From: Adineta ricciae
Taxonomy: Eukaryota; Rotifera; Eurotatoria; Adinetida; Adinetidae
Length of the DNA stretch: 64,000 bases
Direction of reading: 5' to 3'
NCBI GenBank assembly: GCA_905250025.1
Contig: CAJNOJ010000342.1
Span: forward strand, 1 to 64,000
In this document: positions 12,485 to 26,200 of the stretch, in pieces
Layout: every line of letters begins with the position of its first letter
How positions within the stretch are numbered: position 1 is the first letter of the stretch
The notes under the pieces: generated by a model
The model's database searches: none
Told to the model about the DNA's origin: nothing
The model's input: only the letters and a program-made list of their open reading frames with translations
Position numbers and translations under genes: made by a program

Positions 12485-15470
12485 ATGACACAACGGCAAG
12501 CATCGCAAGAACTGATCTTTATTTGTTTGAAATTCGGTGTGAAATATCAATCGATTCAAATTGATCGAGCGAATCCTGACGTTCTGGATGTGATTCGAAA
12601 ACATGCCGAAGACATCGTCTCGAAAACTATCGGCAGTCTCGAAGTCAACGATCATGTTCATCATATTCAATTATTCTTGATTTCACCCGATCATCAAACT
12701 CCGAGTTTGAAATTAATTAAACGTGCGAACGATCTAACACCAACATGTTTCATCGAGATCGTCATCTGGCGTTCAGATCAAGAGAATTTAACACCACCAC
12801 GCGATCATATTTTAGTTGAGCATAATTATAAAAAGCCCACGTACTGTTCGCATTGCGATTATTTCATGTGGGGCTTGATTAAACAGGTTTGAAGGACGTT
12901 AGCATTCTTGGAAAAGAAAACCTACATGGCTCGTTCTTTTTCAGGGCAAACGGTGCAAAGTTTGTCGGCAAGACTTTCATCATCAGTGCGCTGAGCATTT
13001 GCCAGCCGACTGTCCGGGTGACGATTCACGAAGTAGTTCACTCATGCGTCGCGCATCATCGAACGTTACCATCAATTCAACGGCATCACAAGGTCTAGTC
13101 ATAGTCGATGCTGATATTAAGAATGTTTCCAATGATCCACCAATGAAAGGCAAAACACCGAAACGACCGAAAATATTCGGCGGCAGTAACAGAGGCATTT
13201 TGGTGACGAAAACGACAACACCGAATACACGATCAGCAACTATTGCAGCAGCACCAAGCACATCGTCGTCAGCGGCTAGTAAAGCACCTCCGATCATACC
13301 GCCTCCTCAACGAAATGATTCGGTGTCATCTATGAATGCGAACGAAACACCATCGCCATCACCACTCCCACCCCCACCATCAGTACCAGCAACGAACGGT
13401 CGAAAAAATGCACGATTCACATCGGATCAAACTCTACAAGTCAATAGTCGTACAGGTGGACCGTCTCATGTCAAACCCGATCGACGAAAGGACATTAAAT
13501 TAACCAACTGTCAAGAGAAAGATGGCATTTGGACAGCAACAGCTCAGTTCGGACGAGAAAGTCGACATAGCAAACGTGCAGAGATCACATACGATAAGAA
13601 GAAGTTTCGTTTCACCCAAAAAGACGATCAAGGCAATAAACATGTTTTCGAAATTCCTGCAGCGGATATTGAAGGTAAAGATCGTTTGCAAGATGAACAA
13701 ATTTATCTAAAACATGACTATATTTGTCATCTTATATTGAAAACAACAACGACTACATCCTAGTTAATCTTCGTTTTCTTCCTAGAAATCTATGCGTCAA
13801 CATCACGATTGAAAAATAAGAATCTCATATTGAATACATGTACGAATGTGTCTCCCATATTGTTTCCCTACTCACTTTTATTTTGTTCTCGCACCGTCAT
13901 TGTTGAAAAGATGCCTGTTGAATCACTCTTATTCTTTTATCTTTTCAGCCAATCGATCTCAATCATCGCCAAACATGGTCGCTAACGGTGGTTCCAATGA
14001 TACAAAATCTGTTGCTCCACCATCATTAGTTGTTATCTATCAGAAACTAGCATGCCTTCTTTTGGACACAATCAATGAAGCTGTTCAGTCGACAACCGAT
14101 CGAAAACTACGCTCATCGTTTAAAATGGTTCGTCGCACTGGTACGGAGAATGACTCGAATGATTTCGCTGACTTGTATGACATGAATGAAAAGGAAATTC
14201 TCGGTATGGGACGATTCGGTATGGTCTTTGGCGGTACAATGCGCCGTAATGGTGTGCGAGTTGCAATAAAAAAGATTCAAACAGCACAATGCTCCGCCAA
14301 GGACCGAGAAAATATCGAACAAGAAGCAGCATATCTGTTTCAACTCAATCATCCCGGTACGTCGAATAGAGTTGTACATCAATGTGAATATAGAGAGTTG
14401 TATTCATTAGGTATACTCAAATTCGAAGGTATATTTGACTTCGAACAACATATTTTTCTGGTCACCGAACGATTGGATACTGATATGTTGAATTTCATTC
14501 TTTCCAATACCAATCCGAAAGCACGTTTGAATGAAGATGTAACACGTTTCCTAGCGTTTCAATTAGTTGCTGCGATAAGATATTTACACTTTAAAAACAT
14601 CGCGTATGATTACTTCATTTCTTTTTTTCCAAATAATCATTCGATTTTCTTTCTAGACATTGCGACTTGAAGCCTGATAATGTATTAATCAACATATTTC
14701 CCGATGATGTAGTGCATTTGAAAGTTGGTAAGTCGAGGCGTCCGTCTATTCTGATCTAATCTGCCTGGGAAAAGTTCGTCAATATCTTTCAAACAGATCT
14801 AGTTTCCGGAGATCTGAATGTCTTAATCTTTGTTCTGCATTATGAAAATGAGACCTGTTTCTTCCCTTTCGGAAATGGAAATTCATTGTCTTTCGAAATC
14901 GTCTTCCTCTTCTAGGTGACTTTGGTTATGCACGAACAATTCATGAGCATTCACTACGTTACACCAAAGTCGGCACGACAGCGTATTTACCGCCTGAAGT
15001 CTCGCACGATCAATGGCGTCATGCTCGCGGTTACAACAAGACAGTCGAGTACGTACTTGATGACTAAACACTTCCATGTGCACTTGGTGTTTTTCTTTTC
15101 TAGTATGTGGGCAATAGGCGTGATTATATTTGTAAGTTTAACCGGTTACTTTCCGTTTCACGAAGAAACGGATATCTTACCTCAACTCGACAACATTCCA
15201 AAACTATTTCAAGATGATATATTTACTCGTATAACAAGTGAAGTGAAAGATTTACTACGCTATCGATTATTAGTGCCGGATGCCGGTCATCGAATGCATT
15301 CGGCTGGTGTGATTTATCACGATTGGTTTCAGAAATCGCAGAATTTGCTTGCCTCATGCAAACAACTTGAAGAATGTCTCGAGAAAAAATGGTTGACACT
15401 ATTCTTTGAAGAAACAGATTCAAGTACATCTGTTCCGGTTGCCACTACTGAAGAAAGCGACAGTAGTTAA
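12485..15470 (+). CDS. PRKD: Protein kinase D-like Ser/Thr kinase with one C1 domain
   Basis: Seven exons (12485-12886, 12945-13674, 13949-14356, 14411-14603, 14657-14727, 14916-15048, 15104-15470) give 767 aa. Residues about 9-95 resemble the PKD N-terminal ubiquitin-like domain. One C1 follows (about 105-154) with the exact H-x12-C-x2-C-x13-C-x2-C-x4-H-x2-C-x7-C spacing and WGLIKQGKRC. Then come a low-complexity linker, a diverged PH domain (FRFTQKDDQGNKHVFEIP) and a CAMK-type kinase. The kinase has the GMGRFGMVFGG loop, VAIKKI lysine, HCDLKPDN, DFGYAR, and PPEV in place of APE. The activation loop keeps Ser and Thr at the two PKD phosphosites (HSLRYTKVGT). PKDs are DAG/PKC-activated kinases at Golgi and plasma membrane. 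The C1b domain is absent, with no exon space for it. Intron 14357-14410 (54 nt) is stop-free in frame. Confidence 0.9.
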
Positions 15471-16083
15471 ACAATGGAAAAAAATCGATTACATTTATTT
15501 ACACACAATCTAGTCAAAACACATGTTGTGAATCTCGGGAATGATTAGAACAACAAGTTGATTGGTAGCAAAAAAGACACACTCGAGTTTTCATGTTTGA
15601 TTGAACAGTGATTTTCGTTCGATTGATGTAATTTTTTTTTTGTTTGTTTTTCTTTTCTTTTCATGCCATATTTGTCGCAAATGAACATTTCTCCTCGCCA
15701 GCACCCTCGATAAAACAATTGAAATTTGTTTTTGTATACAACGCTTTTTTTTTCTTTTCTATTTAGTGAAAGAAATAAATAAAACATAAGAAGTATATCG
15801 TATGAAACCGAACACTCTTACATTTGTTCTGACGAGACACGGAAATGTGCGAGTGCAGCGAGTTTTCCTTTCCTGCCATAGGGAAACTATCGTGGAGAAA
15901 AGATGGCTCTAGGAATCAGTAAACTTTTTCTAACATTTGTAGATTAACTGGTCTCGTGTCTCAACCTATCAGATAAATTAGGTGATATTTAGAGAAACAA
16001 AATCGTTTTTCTTTCGTTTCTTCATTGAAGACTACCTTTGAAATCAAGGCTAGTTCTTCTCCCTGAGATCTTTTTACTCCAAA
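15471..16083. other. 3' UTR and short intergenic spacer
   Basis: Tandem overlapping AATAAA signals at 15774-15783 probably end the protein kinase D transcript about 310 nt after its stop. The remaining 300 bp to the elongin C start carry no gene and presumably contain its promoter. Confidence 0.6.
15774..15783 (+). other. Polyadenylation signal of the protein kinase D gene
   Basis: Two overlapping AATAAA hexamers about 300 nt downstream of the stop at 15470. Confidence 0.5.
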
Positions 16084-16534
16084 ATGACGACAAATGCCAA
16101 TGATCTTCATTGTGAAACTCCGAAGAACATGTATGTCAAATTGATCTCATCGGATGGACACGAGTTTTATATCAAACGTGATCTCGCTCTGACTTCTCAA
16201 ACAATTCGAGCTATGTTAAGCGGACCCGGTTAGACTTTTTTTTTCTTTATATATTTAGGACATGTAAACAGTATTTTTATTCTTCTAGGGCAATACGCGG
16301 AAAATGAAACAAATGCGATTCACTTCCGATGTATCAGTTCTCAAGTAGGATGCGTTTAACATTCATCTGTGCGCTGTTTATACATTCGAATTCTGATAGG
16401 TTTTGGCACGTATATGTTCGTATTTCGCATACAAAGCTCGATATTCCAATTCAACTATCGAAATTCCTGAATTTCCTATAGCACCAGAACATGCCCTGGA
16501 AATCCTTATGGCGGCGAACTTTCTCGATTGCTAA
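16084..16534 (+). CDS. ELOC: Elongin C
   Basis: Three exons (16084-16228, 16289-16344, 16400-16534) encode 111 aa against 112 in human. The gene is too fragmented to show as one long open frame. Elongin C is the BTB/POZ-fold adaptor that pairs with elongin B in SIII transcription elongation and in Cullin-2/5 ubiquitin ligases, where it binds BC-box proteins. Visible family signatures are [13 protein letters not shown] at the start of the fold, [13 protein letters not shown] across the first intron, and [20 protein letters not shown] with the terminal LDC. Both introns are about 55-60 nt. A polyadenylation signal lies 78 nt after the stop (16612-16617). Nothing suggests decay, and the identification is secure. 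Confidence 0.95.
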
Positions 16535-18629
16535 GCTCAAATTTAACCTGTCGCAGATGTTTTAACGATACTCAATAATCACATTTGTGTTTTCGTTTTT
16601 TCAGTCAATCAAATAAAATAATTTTCATTTTCAAACAAAAAATATTGTGATTGTGATGAAAAACGAGATTTCTCCTATTGGAAATATCAATAATTACATG
16701 AACATAGCGTAATTCAGCTCATTTGACTAAATGTCTTTTAGTAACTATGGTTTCGTCGTTTCTTCTTTCTCGATACGGTAGCTGCCAGTCATGACAAGCA
16801 CTCCATGTTTTCATCAAGGAGGAAACGTTTCGCTAAGTACGACGTTAACATAACTTCACTAGAAAACTATTAATAAATCATCGATCTTTTCGTTGACAAC
16901 TTCCGAACAAATCAGTACTTTTACTTTTATTCGAGAGCATCTCGAACGATGCAATTTGCTCGATAATGATATCTTTAAGTATATACAAACAAGCATCGTT
17001 TCCCATAAGACACATAATCTCTCTAACCTCATCCGTTTTCCAATTGCCAGCACATCACTCGAGAGTTGCACAATCACTCAAGTTTTCCTGTCTGTCTCAC
17101 TCGCTCTCACCAGCGAATTTCATTTTTGAAAACAACAATGTCGTATCATTTGTCAATGACTTTTGATCATTGACACGCTAACACGCACATATACACAAAA
17201 CGGGACAGTCTATGCTAATCATAACAATAGCAATAGCATTTCGATGTATGTCTTTATGCGTCTCTCCGCCTACGCTCTGCTCTTTTCGACTCATTAACTT
17301 TCTCTATATGAAAAGAACGACGACAAAGTCGAAAATGCCATTTTTCAGATTTATGATGTTGTTAATAGATCAGCGTGGATAAGCAGAAATCAATCGCAGA
17401 CTGCATTACTTAATAAACAACAATTCGAAATTCTTCGTTCGAAGTCATTACAAAGACAGTCTTCCTTTTTATATATGTACATAAACAAATGAAAGTCTGA
17501 AGAGTATGATTATATGCATAAACATGTCCATAGTTGATTTTATCGAACAATCAGCACGTAGACATAATCAATGATCGATCAAATCGAATGTTACAAAGAA
17601 GAAATATCTTGTTCAACTGATTGTTCACGTGCGAATAACTTATTCTGTTTAATCATCGTCGTTCCTCCCCCCTCTCTCTCTCCATAGTGATTACATAATC
17701 ACATGGATAAACTGACTTCCAGCATAAACAAGACACGCATGGTGACCATTTATTAGTTACTGAACACATTTCAATTTTACAATATCGACGACTTACTGAC
17801 ACGATGGCATCCATTAATCATACGCTCGTTGAGAACAATGAATCTGGTTAACAATACAACATTCGATGAGATTTAAGACTCAATAAATCAGCCTTGAGAT
17901 CGACTAGTTAATTGATGAGACAGCTGGTTTTCAAAGAAAAGAATTCTCTATTGATATAATCATCATTTTCCATTTCTACCGAGATGAAAGATCGAACTGG
18001 TAAAAGACTACTAATCAATCATGTCCAGATTTCTTTGATCGATGATCAGCTCGTCTAATCGTTGGAAATTGCAAGGCGTATGTCATTAAATCGACAAATT
18101 CATTTGAAATGGTTCATTGAAACAATATCAAGGACAAGTCAATCATCATTGAACACAGCAGATAATTGCCGAAACAGTTCTCTTTCACACTTGTCAATGT
18201 ATCATTAAAACAGAACCGGAAAATTCAATTCTACTTTTAATCATCACAACCAAAGCACAGAACAAAACAATGATTTTCATACTAATTTGCACGGAGTAGA
18301 ACAAATCCAACTTTCTTCTGTAAGTGACCAATGGACGGAAGACTTGCATATGCAGTTGACCTTTCTAATCGAGACAATACTATTGATCTATTGATTTTTG
18401 CTCTTCGCCATCGATACATCGAAGAAGCAAATGACGTGCGTTTCTTTAAGATGTTTGCCTATCGTCGCTAAATATACATACATAATACAATACAACACCC
18501 TTGCTCAACTCGAATTTCGCATTGATGAGAGAGAACGAAATCATTATCGACTATACGATTCGTGTTTTTTTGTTGTTGTTTTTCGAATGAAGAGAGAAAA
18601 AGTTTATTAAAAAGAAAAGTGAGATTTCT
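16535..18629. other. Intergenic, no gene seen
   Basis: About 2.1 kb between convergent transcripts: elongin C from the left, the Shisa-like gene from the right. The elongin C polyadenylation signal is at 16612-16617. The remainder is AT-rich with a short (CT)n at about 17670-17684. No open frame with protein-like character was found on either strand. Confidence 0.5.
16612..16617 (+). other. Polyadenylation signal of elongin C
   Basis: AATAAA 78 nt after the elongin C stop codon. Confidence 0.55.
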
Positions 18630-19349
18630 CTATACAAAAGCATCGTTTGAATGTCGTTTGCCATGATAGAAATGATATGACTGATCGTTTGGATTGAGTT
18701 CAATACTATGAGAAGACATTGTCGGATACATATTCATTGGTTGATCGGCAGCAATGAGAAAGTCTTTCCAGTCGTGAAAATATATATCTGATGGTGCACG
18801 TCCTGAGGTTGACGATGAACTTGATGGCGCGATGGTGGTCGTCGTTAATGTATCTCGCGTTTGCTGAAGTGACAATGGAGATTTGTTATTCAAACGCGAA
18901 TTGTGATCTTGGAGGAAGAATTGATGATGCGGAGGCGAGAATGGAAAATGATCGACAAGTAAGGTGGTCTTTGTCGAATGAGTTTCTTGATGTTTTTCTC
19001 GCTTCTGTTGATTTCGAGAACGAGACCAAAAGCAGAGACTTAGGAAGATTAGCAAGAAGACAATAATCGATATTAGAATACAGATTAAAAGCATAGGTAA
19101 CGTTAATATTGATGGAGATTTCGAATCGCTTAAAAATAGAGACGTTTCAATCGTTGAATAAGAATTGACGAGATTAGACGATGACGAAGTTTTGTGAAAA
19201 TTTTCCAATGTACAACAGTACCGTTGAGAATCAGATTCACAACAAATACGAATTTGGCCAGCTAGCGGTGGACACTCGAAACCATTGTTCCATACTCCGG
19301 AAGAGTCTAGAAATCCTGGACAACTTGTTCGTTGATCATCTGGATTCAT
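18630..19349 (-). CDS. Shisa-like single-pass membrane protein
   Basis: One coding exon of 239 aa, starting at the first ATG after a splice acceptor. The N-terminal cysteine-rich domain has the Shisa layout: SCPGFLDSSGVWNNGFECP, then ICC, then RYCC. A transmembrane segment follows (LPMLLICILISIIVFLLIF), then about 130 cytoplasmic residues rich in Ser, Thr, Pro and His. Shisa proteins are type I adaptors that modulate trafficking or gating of membrane receptors (Frizzled, FGF and AMPA receptors in vertebrates). No signal peptide is visible; only nine residues precede the first cysteine. The exon just upstream (donor at about 19415) has a stop in frame, so a separate signal-peptide exon may exist further right. 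No clear PPxY motif is seen in the tail. Confidence 0.7.
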   Translation of the reverse strand: MNPDDQRTSCPGFLDSSGVWNNGFECPPLAGQIRICCESDSQRYCCTLENFHKTSSSSNLVNSYSTIETSLFLSDSKSPSILTLPMLLICILISIIVFLLIFLSLCFWSRSRNQQKREKHQETHSTKTTLLVDHFPFSPPHHQFFLQDHNSRLNNKSPLSLQQTRDTLTTTTIAPSSSSSTSGRAPSDIYFHDWKDFLIAADQPMNMYPTMSSHSIELNPNDQSYHFYHGKRHSNDAFV

Positions 19350-22300
19350 AGTTCTTCAGCAACAAAACAAAACAAAACATCAAATAATTAGATCAGCGAA
19401 AGTGTCAACTTACCCGTCGACTTGTATTACATACAAAACTTATTGTTTCTGTTCTATTGAAACGATTAGATGAAAAGAATCTGAAAGGAGAGAATGATAC
19501 ATGGAGAGAGGAGAAGCAAAGAAGAAAAAAATATGTTCGACAAGCATCTCTCTCCCCCTCTCCCTGCTCTCTTCCTCTGTTTTTTCTTCTCCTACCGTTC
19601 TCATCTTAAGCAGATCATCATTACCGATCATACATAAAGCAAAAAACAAATCGAAGATGACGAGTTATCGAATAAGGAAGACCGTATAAATTCACAGCAG
19701 AGTCCAGTAAAAAGAGAGATCATGCACATATCATTTGTCTAATAAATACAAACAAACAAAACCATGCCCGATGCAAAAATGCAAAAAAATGAACATGTCG
19801 TAACGATTAACTTTCAATCTCGCCCATATGTCCATGTAGCCTTCCTTTTGCAATGGATTTCTAATGCTATCGCTTATCTCAAAGTTGATTGACACCAAAA
19901 GTCTAACTAGGATTACATCGTTCTTGAGCTCATTGTAGGAAGAAAAGAAAAGGACAAAACGTGAACTACTATTTCTCAGCGTTTTAATCGCACTGGACCT
20001 TGATAAATGGCATTAAAGTGCGAGAATAGGAGGAAAAAAGGAGAAAGAATGATTTCCATTGTGAATCATTCTTTCATAACTATTACATAGTCATCCTATT
20101 CAAGAACTAACATATTCTCTTGTCATTACTTTCAAGCATGTGTATGTATACATACATTTGATTACGAAAAAAAAAGTGGGCAATGACTTACATATGTTGT
20201 TGCTGCTGTCATCATCATCATCATCAACTGGCAAGAGAACTGTATGCATGTGATCTACTCTCAGGAATAGAAGCATACGTCGTTAATGAGCTTCTCTTCA
20301 TCAACATCGTGTAACATGTTGAACATAGTCTCATCATTATTACAGTTTGAATGCGGAAAGGGCATTGAGAGTAATAATAGAAAAAACAACAAAAACAACA
20401 ACAGTAGTACCTATTCGACGTGTTATATAACAAATCACTCATTAAGCTTTGGAATCATTCGTTCATTCACTCAACTTACCAATACGGATGAATTCTACTT
20501 ACTCAACTATAATCGGACAATGACAAGCAATGTCTACTTATGACAAGCACGTTAATGAGTCTCGTTGTGATCTCGATTTTCCTTCCCTTATAACGAATAG
20601 GACGAATGTATAGAGAAGAAAAAAGAGGAAAAGCAATGCCTGTACATGATTAGTGTTGGGCACATGGACATGGAACTTTTACATAATGACACAGACGAAT
20701 ACACAGCGGGATTCTGCTCTCTACATTTGTCTACGAACACATTATGAAATCTAGCAGATCAGTGTGAACAACGAGACAATTAGAAATATGCACCATAGAA
20801 TGTCTTACCATGTACATACTAACTACCTGCACACAATGACATTACCCCCTATATATGGCAGTAAATATCACCTTCGATTCTATTAAAATCGAATCAGAAG
20901 GAGAAGAAATGTTTGTCAAGTATTTCATAAAAAAAAAAGTAATTCGTCACTTTTGTCCTTTCGTCTTCGTTTAATCGTCTACTTTGATGATGCCATATTC
21001 AACAACATAAAACTCGCGTTATCGCTCGCTCATTACGATTTCTGTTAATTGATTATCACAATATTTTATCGCTCGATATGATGTGAGAGAAGTTCGATTT
21101 ATCTCGTCATCTATCCTGGTGACAAAACCTGTCACTTAACAGATGTTAGAGTTTATCTATAAATACGATTGTCCTTTTATTATGAAAAGGTTATTTTTTA
21201 TGTTTTCATATATATACAGTCTATTTATTTTCTCATTTAATGAGCCAAATACGGTCTTTGTTCGATCTGTCTAAAGCATTCATCGAAGAACTTTATTGTT
21301 TCGTCTCGAATGATTCCTCTAATGAATTCGAAGGCATTATAAAACTTGAATGAGCATTTCAATGAATCTATTTGATAAACAACAAAAGAATAATTCACTT
21401 CTCACGTTATCTTATCGATTAATTTCCTCGTTCTTTTTCAAATCAAGGAAATACTTGTTAGGAAAAAATGAATCGTTTCCAGATGATAAACTTTCTTTCT
21501 TCTTACCTTTCGCTTTTCCTCCGATCAAACAATCAATGGAGTGCAAAAACATCGCCGTTTCAATCTTTACTCTTTTATACACATATTTAAAAAGAAAATA
21601 GCGGCACCGACAACGTCGGCTAACATCCAGACACACTTCAGAAGTTCAATCGATAATTGGTGTACTCCTCAAACATTCAATCTCTCGTTGCCTCGCTCGC
21701 TTTCACTTTCATTCCACTTCCTGTTGATTTATGTTCAACTGATAACTGATCTATCTCGTTGTATCATCAAGCGCACGATCAAATAATTCAAACTTGCCGC
21801 AGCTGAAACAATAACTAGGATATATTCATAAAACTCAACATGTAACAACGAAAAAAAAAACAAAAAAAAAGTGAAAACAGAAAGAAAACAAAACGAGAGG
21901 TAATATTAGTAATGAGTATGCAAGAATACATGAAAAAGAGACAAGTAAAAAAACAAAAAAACGAACACTGTTGGTTATGTGTTAAATGGGTATGTTGTAC
22001 AATATAACTCTTCAACACAAGCAGGTACAAAAGAGAAGTCCACCATTGATAGCGCAAAGACTGGATAGAGTATGTATACAGATTTGAAAGAGGTAAATTA
22101 AAAATAAGTCACGTCACAAAGCACAATCACAGTACGAAGACAAAACGAGAAGAAAAAGACGAAGTTACTTTTTTTTTGTTGCTAATTATACGAAACAATA
22201 TATAAATACTCTGACTTGACTTTTTTTTGTTTGCTATAAGAGAATTCTATAGACGAACAGAAGAAACAAACAACAACAAGAAATGGAAGAGAATATGAAA

Positions 22301-23254
22301 AGACACTGATATAGATTAATACATAGAGGAGTACAATGTTTAGATTTTTTTTTGTTTTGATCATACGCACACGCACAGGTTATAAATACAAGAATGCCTT
22401 TTTTTTGTTTTGATCGAATAAAAGAGTAAGAAATGCCGATGAGTTGTATTAATACTGAGAAAAACCACAATAAAAATATATAAATTAATAGAGACGACAT
22501 TGAAAAATAGAATCGAATATAAACAGGCTCTTTACTGGGTGACGTACAAATATGCATAACATAAGTGGTTCAAGGAATGAATGTTAGTAAGTACTATGTA
22601 CAAGCACAAAGACCAGACGCAGTTAGGTTGAAGAAATCTATATACAGATGAAACAAGAACGAGAAACAAATGTGAATTTTCCCAGGTTTTCAGAGAGAGA
22701 GCGACAGAGATCTGATTGTCGCAGCAGGAGTCGAATAGCATTAGAGACATGTATAAAAAGAAAACAAATCATAACAAATCTACTAACCACAAGAAATAAC
22801 AAAAGTAAAGGGAAAAATAAAAAAAGAAACAAAAAAGTTGACAACAAATAACAAAACAAGAAGATAATAATGATCATTAAAAAAAAATCTTAACAAACAT
22901 CAAACAATAGTGTATGTGGATGTGCTTATTTCTATACGTATACATGTTTGTTCTCGTGAAGAATTTTGTCTTCGGCTTCTCTTTTTTTTTTCGTATATGG
23001 GTGATATACGCATCTGTAGGCATCGATTCAACAACAAAAAAAAACAAAAGACAGTCTTTTCTTAGAAGGATAGCACGTTGGTATACGCGTGCGCGCGTTA
23101 AGATTCAGTAGAAAAGAAAAAGAAATGAACAATGAGCTACACAACAAGCGTTAGTGGTGATGGCGGGTGGAGACTAGAAAATGAGGAACTAGAAAGGTGA
23201 AGAAATAAAGATAAACGAAAGAAAAACTTCGCACCGCGATCCTCTTTTTTTTCC
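19350..23254. other. Intergenic plus probable long 3' UTR of the Brat gene
   Basis: About 3.9 kb. A (CAT)n repeat lies at about 20211-20225. From about 21830 to 23240 the plus strand is strongly A-rich, so the transcribed minus strand is U-rich, as expected of a long 3' UTR for the Brat gene whose stop is at 23255. The Shisa-like gene's promoter and upstream exons should lie at the left end. No protein-like frame was found. Confidence 0.4.
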
Positions 23255-26200
23255 TCAATATCCATTACTTGTGATTGGTGTTGACATCGCCAAGCCATTT
23301 TCGTCATGACCATTGAGAAACGAGGGAGATGCGCATTCAGCAGCCAGCATTTGACTACTATTAGGTGTTGTTGACGAGGAGGATATTGGCGATGATGGAT
23401 CGGTATTATTTCCAGTAACTCCGTTATTTGTCAATGATGGTGTCATTAGATATCGATAAACATAAATCCGATAGTCTTTACTTGCCAAAACAACACTTCC
23501 ATCATCAGTTAATGCTACGTCAAAACATTGAGCATGTTTGACTTTCGATTCTAATGCGTTTATTAGCTGTCCGTCTACAAACGAGAAAAGTCCATGATCG
23601 CTACAATGATGTCTCATCAATTTACCTTGAGTAAAGATTGTTAAATTGAAATTATTGTGATTGTCAGCAATGAGTACATCACCGTGACTATTTTGTACGA
23701 CTCCAATAGGATAGTTGGTAATACCTTCGGAACCAATGGTACGGAGAAATTGTCCATCATAGGAAAACACTTTGATACAATGAGCACGATTGTCCGAGAT
23801 AAAGATTTCCTGTTTATCGTTACAGCAAACACCATTGGGAAATTCCAGATATTTTGAACATGTAAATTTGTTTAATACATTACCATTGATATCAAAAATA
23901 AAGACACGCATTACTTTACATTCAACAACAATTATGTGACCCATATTATCAACACAGACACCTAAAAAGCAAGATGAAGAAGTTTGTTTCTCAGTTGACA
24001 ATCAAGAAATGTTTTATCATACCACGTGGATGTTGGAGAACATTGGCACCAAATTTACGTATGAATTGTCCATATTGATTATAAATCTGTATTTGATGTG
24101 TTGGACTACGTTCGGTAACGACAATATCACCTGATTGACGAAATACAGCGACACGATTTGGATATAATAGCTGTCCATCACGTTTTCCACATTCACCAAA
24201 TTGAAAACGAAAACGTCCTAAAGAAAAACTTGCACACAATTATAATTTCGAATACGTTCGTCTTACCATTTGAATCGAAGATTTGTATACGATGATTATT
24301 TGTATCAGCAACGATAATATCACCTTGAGCGTTAACAGCTACACCTGATGGTTCAGTGAATTGTCCTTCCAACACACCGAATTCACCAAATTTCTGGTGA
24401 TAGATCATTTTATGTCGTTTTATTGTTGAACCATTTGAACGTGATGGTAGAAGAAGATGATGAGGAACCGACGAGTAACTATCGAGGGAATCGACAAGAT
24501 CAACAACTGACTCATGTCCATTGAGATTTCCTCCAGCAGCACCGCCAGCACCATTACTTGATGCTAATGAACTTGAAAGCTGTTGCTGAGATGTCGACGG
24601 AGTTGGTAATTGTGATCCATTCGACCATAATTCATATGGATTGATATCCATTGCATTCGACGGTAATGTAAAACTCAACGGTGTCGATGATGATAATGCC
24701 GGAAATTTAGACATGCTTGATGGTGGTAAACTACATGATAACATATCGATTCCATTCAACAGATGATTTGCATGTGTTTGTTGTTGAATCGATTTGGTTG
24801 GACTAAGCGCCATGATGCTGGTTTGATTTTGATGATGATTATGATTATGACAAGCGCTTGTTGTTGATGAACCATTTGTTGAGGGTGGACCGATAATTTT
24901 ACTGAAATTATCGTTGGTTAACTAGAACAAAAAGCAAGTGTGTTAAAATAAATAATGATATTCTCTCTCGAGAACAAGATCAGTCGAGTTTTCTTTTTCT
25001 TTGAAAAGAAAATAACACTCTCTCTCTCTCTCTCGAGGTCTCTGACTTGCAAGTCAAAAACTAATTCTCAATAGACTAGCCCCACTAATCAAATATTTTT
25101 CAAAACTTCTGATTATTATATTTTCTTTTTTTGCTAAGAATATGATCTAACAGATTTGATGAATGGGAACAACTTCAGCAAACTGAAAGAAACATTCCAG
25201 GTGATACATTTGGTTTTCCTCATCCTAGTCGAATTTCATTTTTTTTTCTCCTTGTCATAGGCCACTACACAGAGTATCATCATTAATTAATGACAGTCAC
25301 GTTAGGAAAATGATTGAAGTCAGGATTTCCGTCTTTGCTTGTTAGGAGAAGTTATGACCTTCATCTCGTGAAGCTTTTCTTATCAGAGATTCAAAAGAAA
25401 CTTGATAAGAACGGAATCTAATGATGCAACTGCCATCTTAACTATGATATAAAACAACTGTTTTCCTCTCGTGATGCTTTCCGAGTATAAAATTACGTTA
25501 TTTGTTCGTCGAATGTAAGATGAAAAAACGGGGACGAGAAGAGTTTCTTACTTTTTGTGGACGTGGCTTGAAATGATTATTCTAAACAGATGAAGAAGGT
25601 AAAGATCATTCCATTTGTTTCTCTCGAATGAACTTACCGGTGATGAAACCGTTTCGGGTGATGATCGAACGTAACCAAAGGTATTTCGTACACCATTTTG
25701 AATAGCCTGCAAGATCACAAACGAAAGAGTCTTCTTCGAAACATCAATCATTGCTTCACTCACCTGAAAATTCGAGACGAATTCTAATTCAAACGACGGT
25801 ATTTGTCCGTATGTATCCGGCATAGTTTGAACAAGTGTATTGAACTTATTTTCGAGTTGTTTTTTAAACATTAAGATTTCCGTTGTCGACGAATTTTTGA
25901 ACAATCGATCAGAGAACTCCAATGGCTGAATCAACGCAAATCAATATGAACAGCAAAGCAAATGCAATGGATTCTATTTACCAGATTAGCACGTTCAACA
26001 GCTTCATCAATTTTCTGCATTTGATTTGTCAATAGACTTTGTTTTTCATTAAATGTGCTGTCTAATTCCTAAATTTCAATTCATAGACAATCACTCAACA
26101 AGAGAAATCGTTTTGCGTTTTTACTTTGAGCAGTTCATGTTTTCGATCATCAATTAATTGTCGATAAAACGTGTAAGTTTCATTGATATCATGTTGGGCT

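Noticed and set aside
13675..13763. Read-through of the protein kinase D exon to a stop at 13763
   Set aside because: A good GTAAAG donor at 13675 joins in phase to the exon at 13949 and continues the PH domain, so the stop is intronic.
14916..15470. Plus-strand frame starting at 14916 as an independent protein
   Set aside because: Its first part is out of frame with the kinase exon; only 15104-15470 belongs to the kinase.
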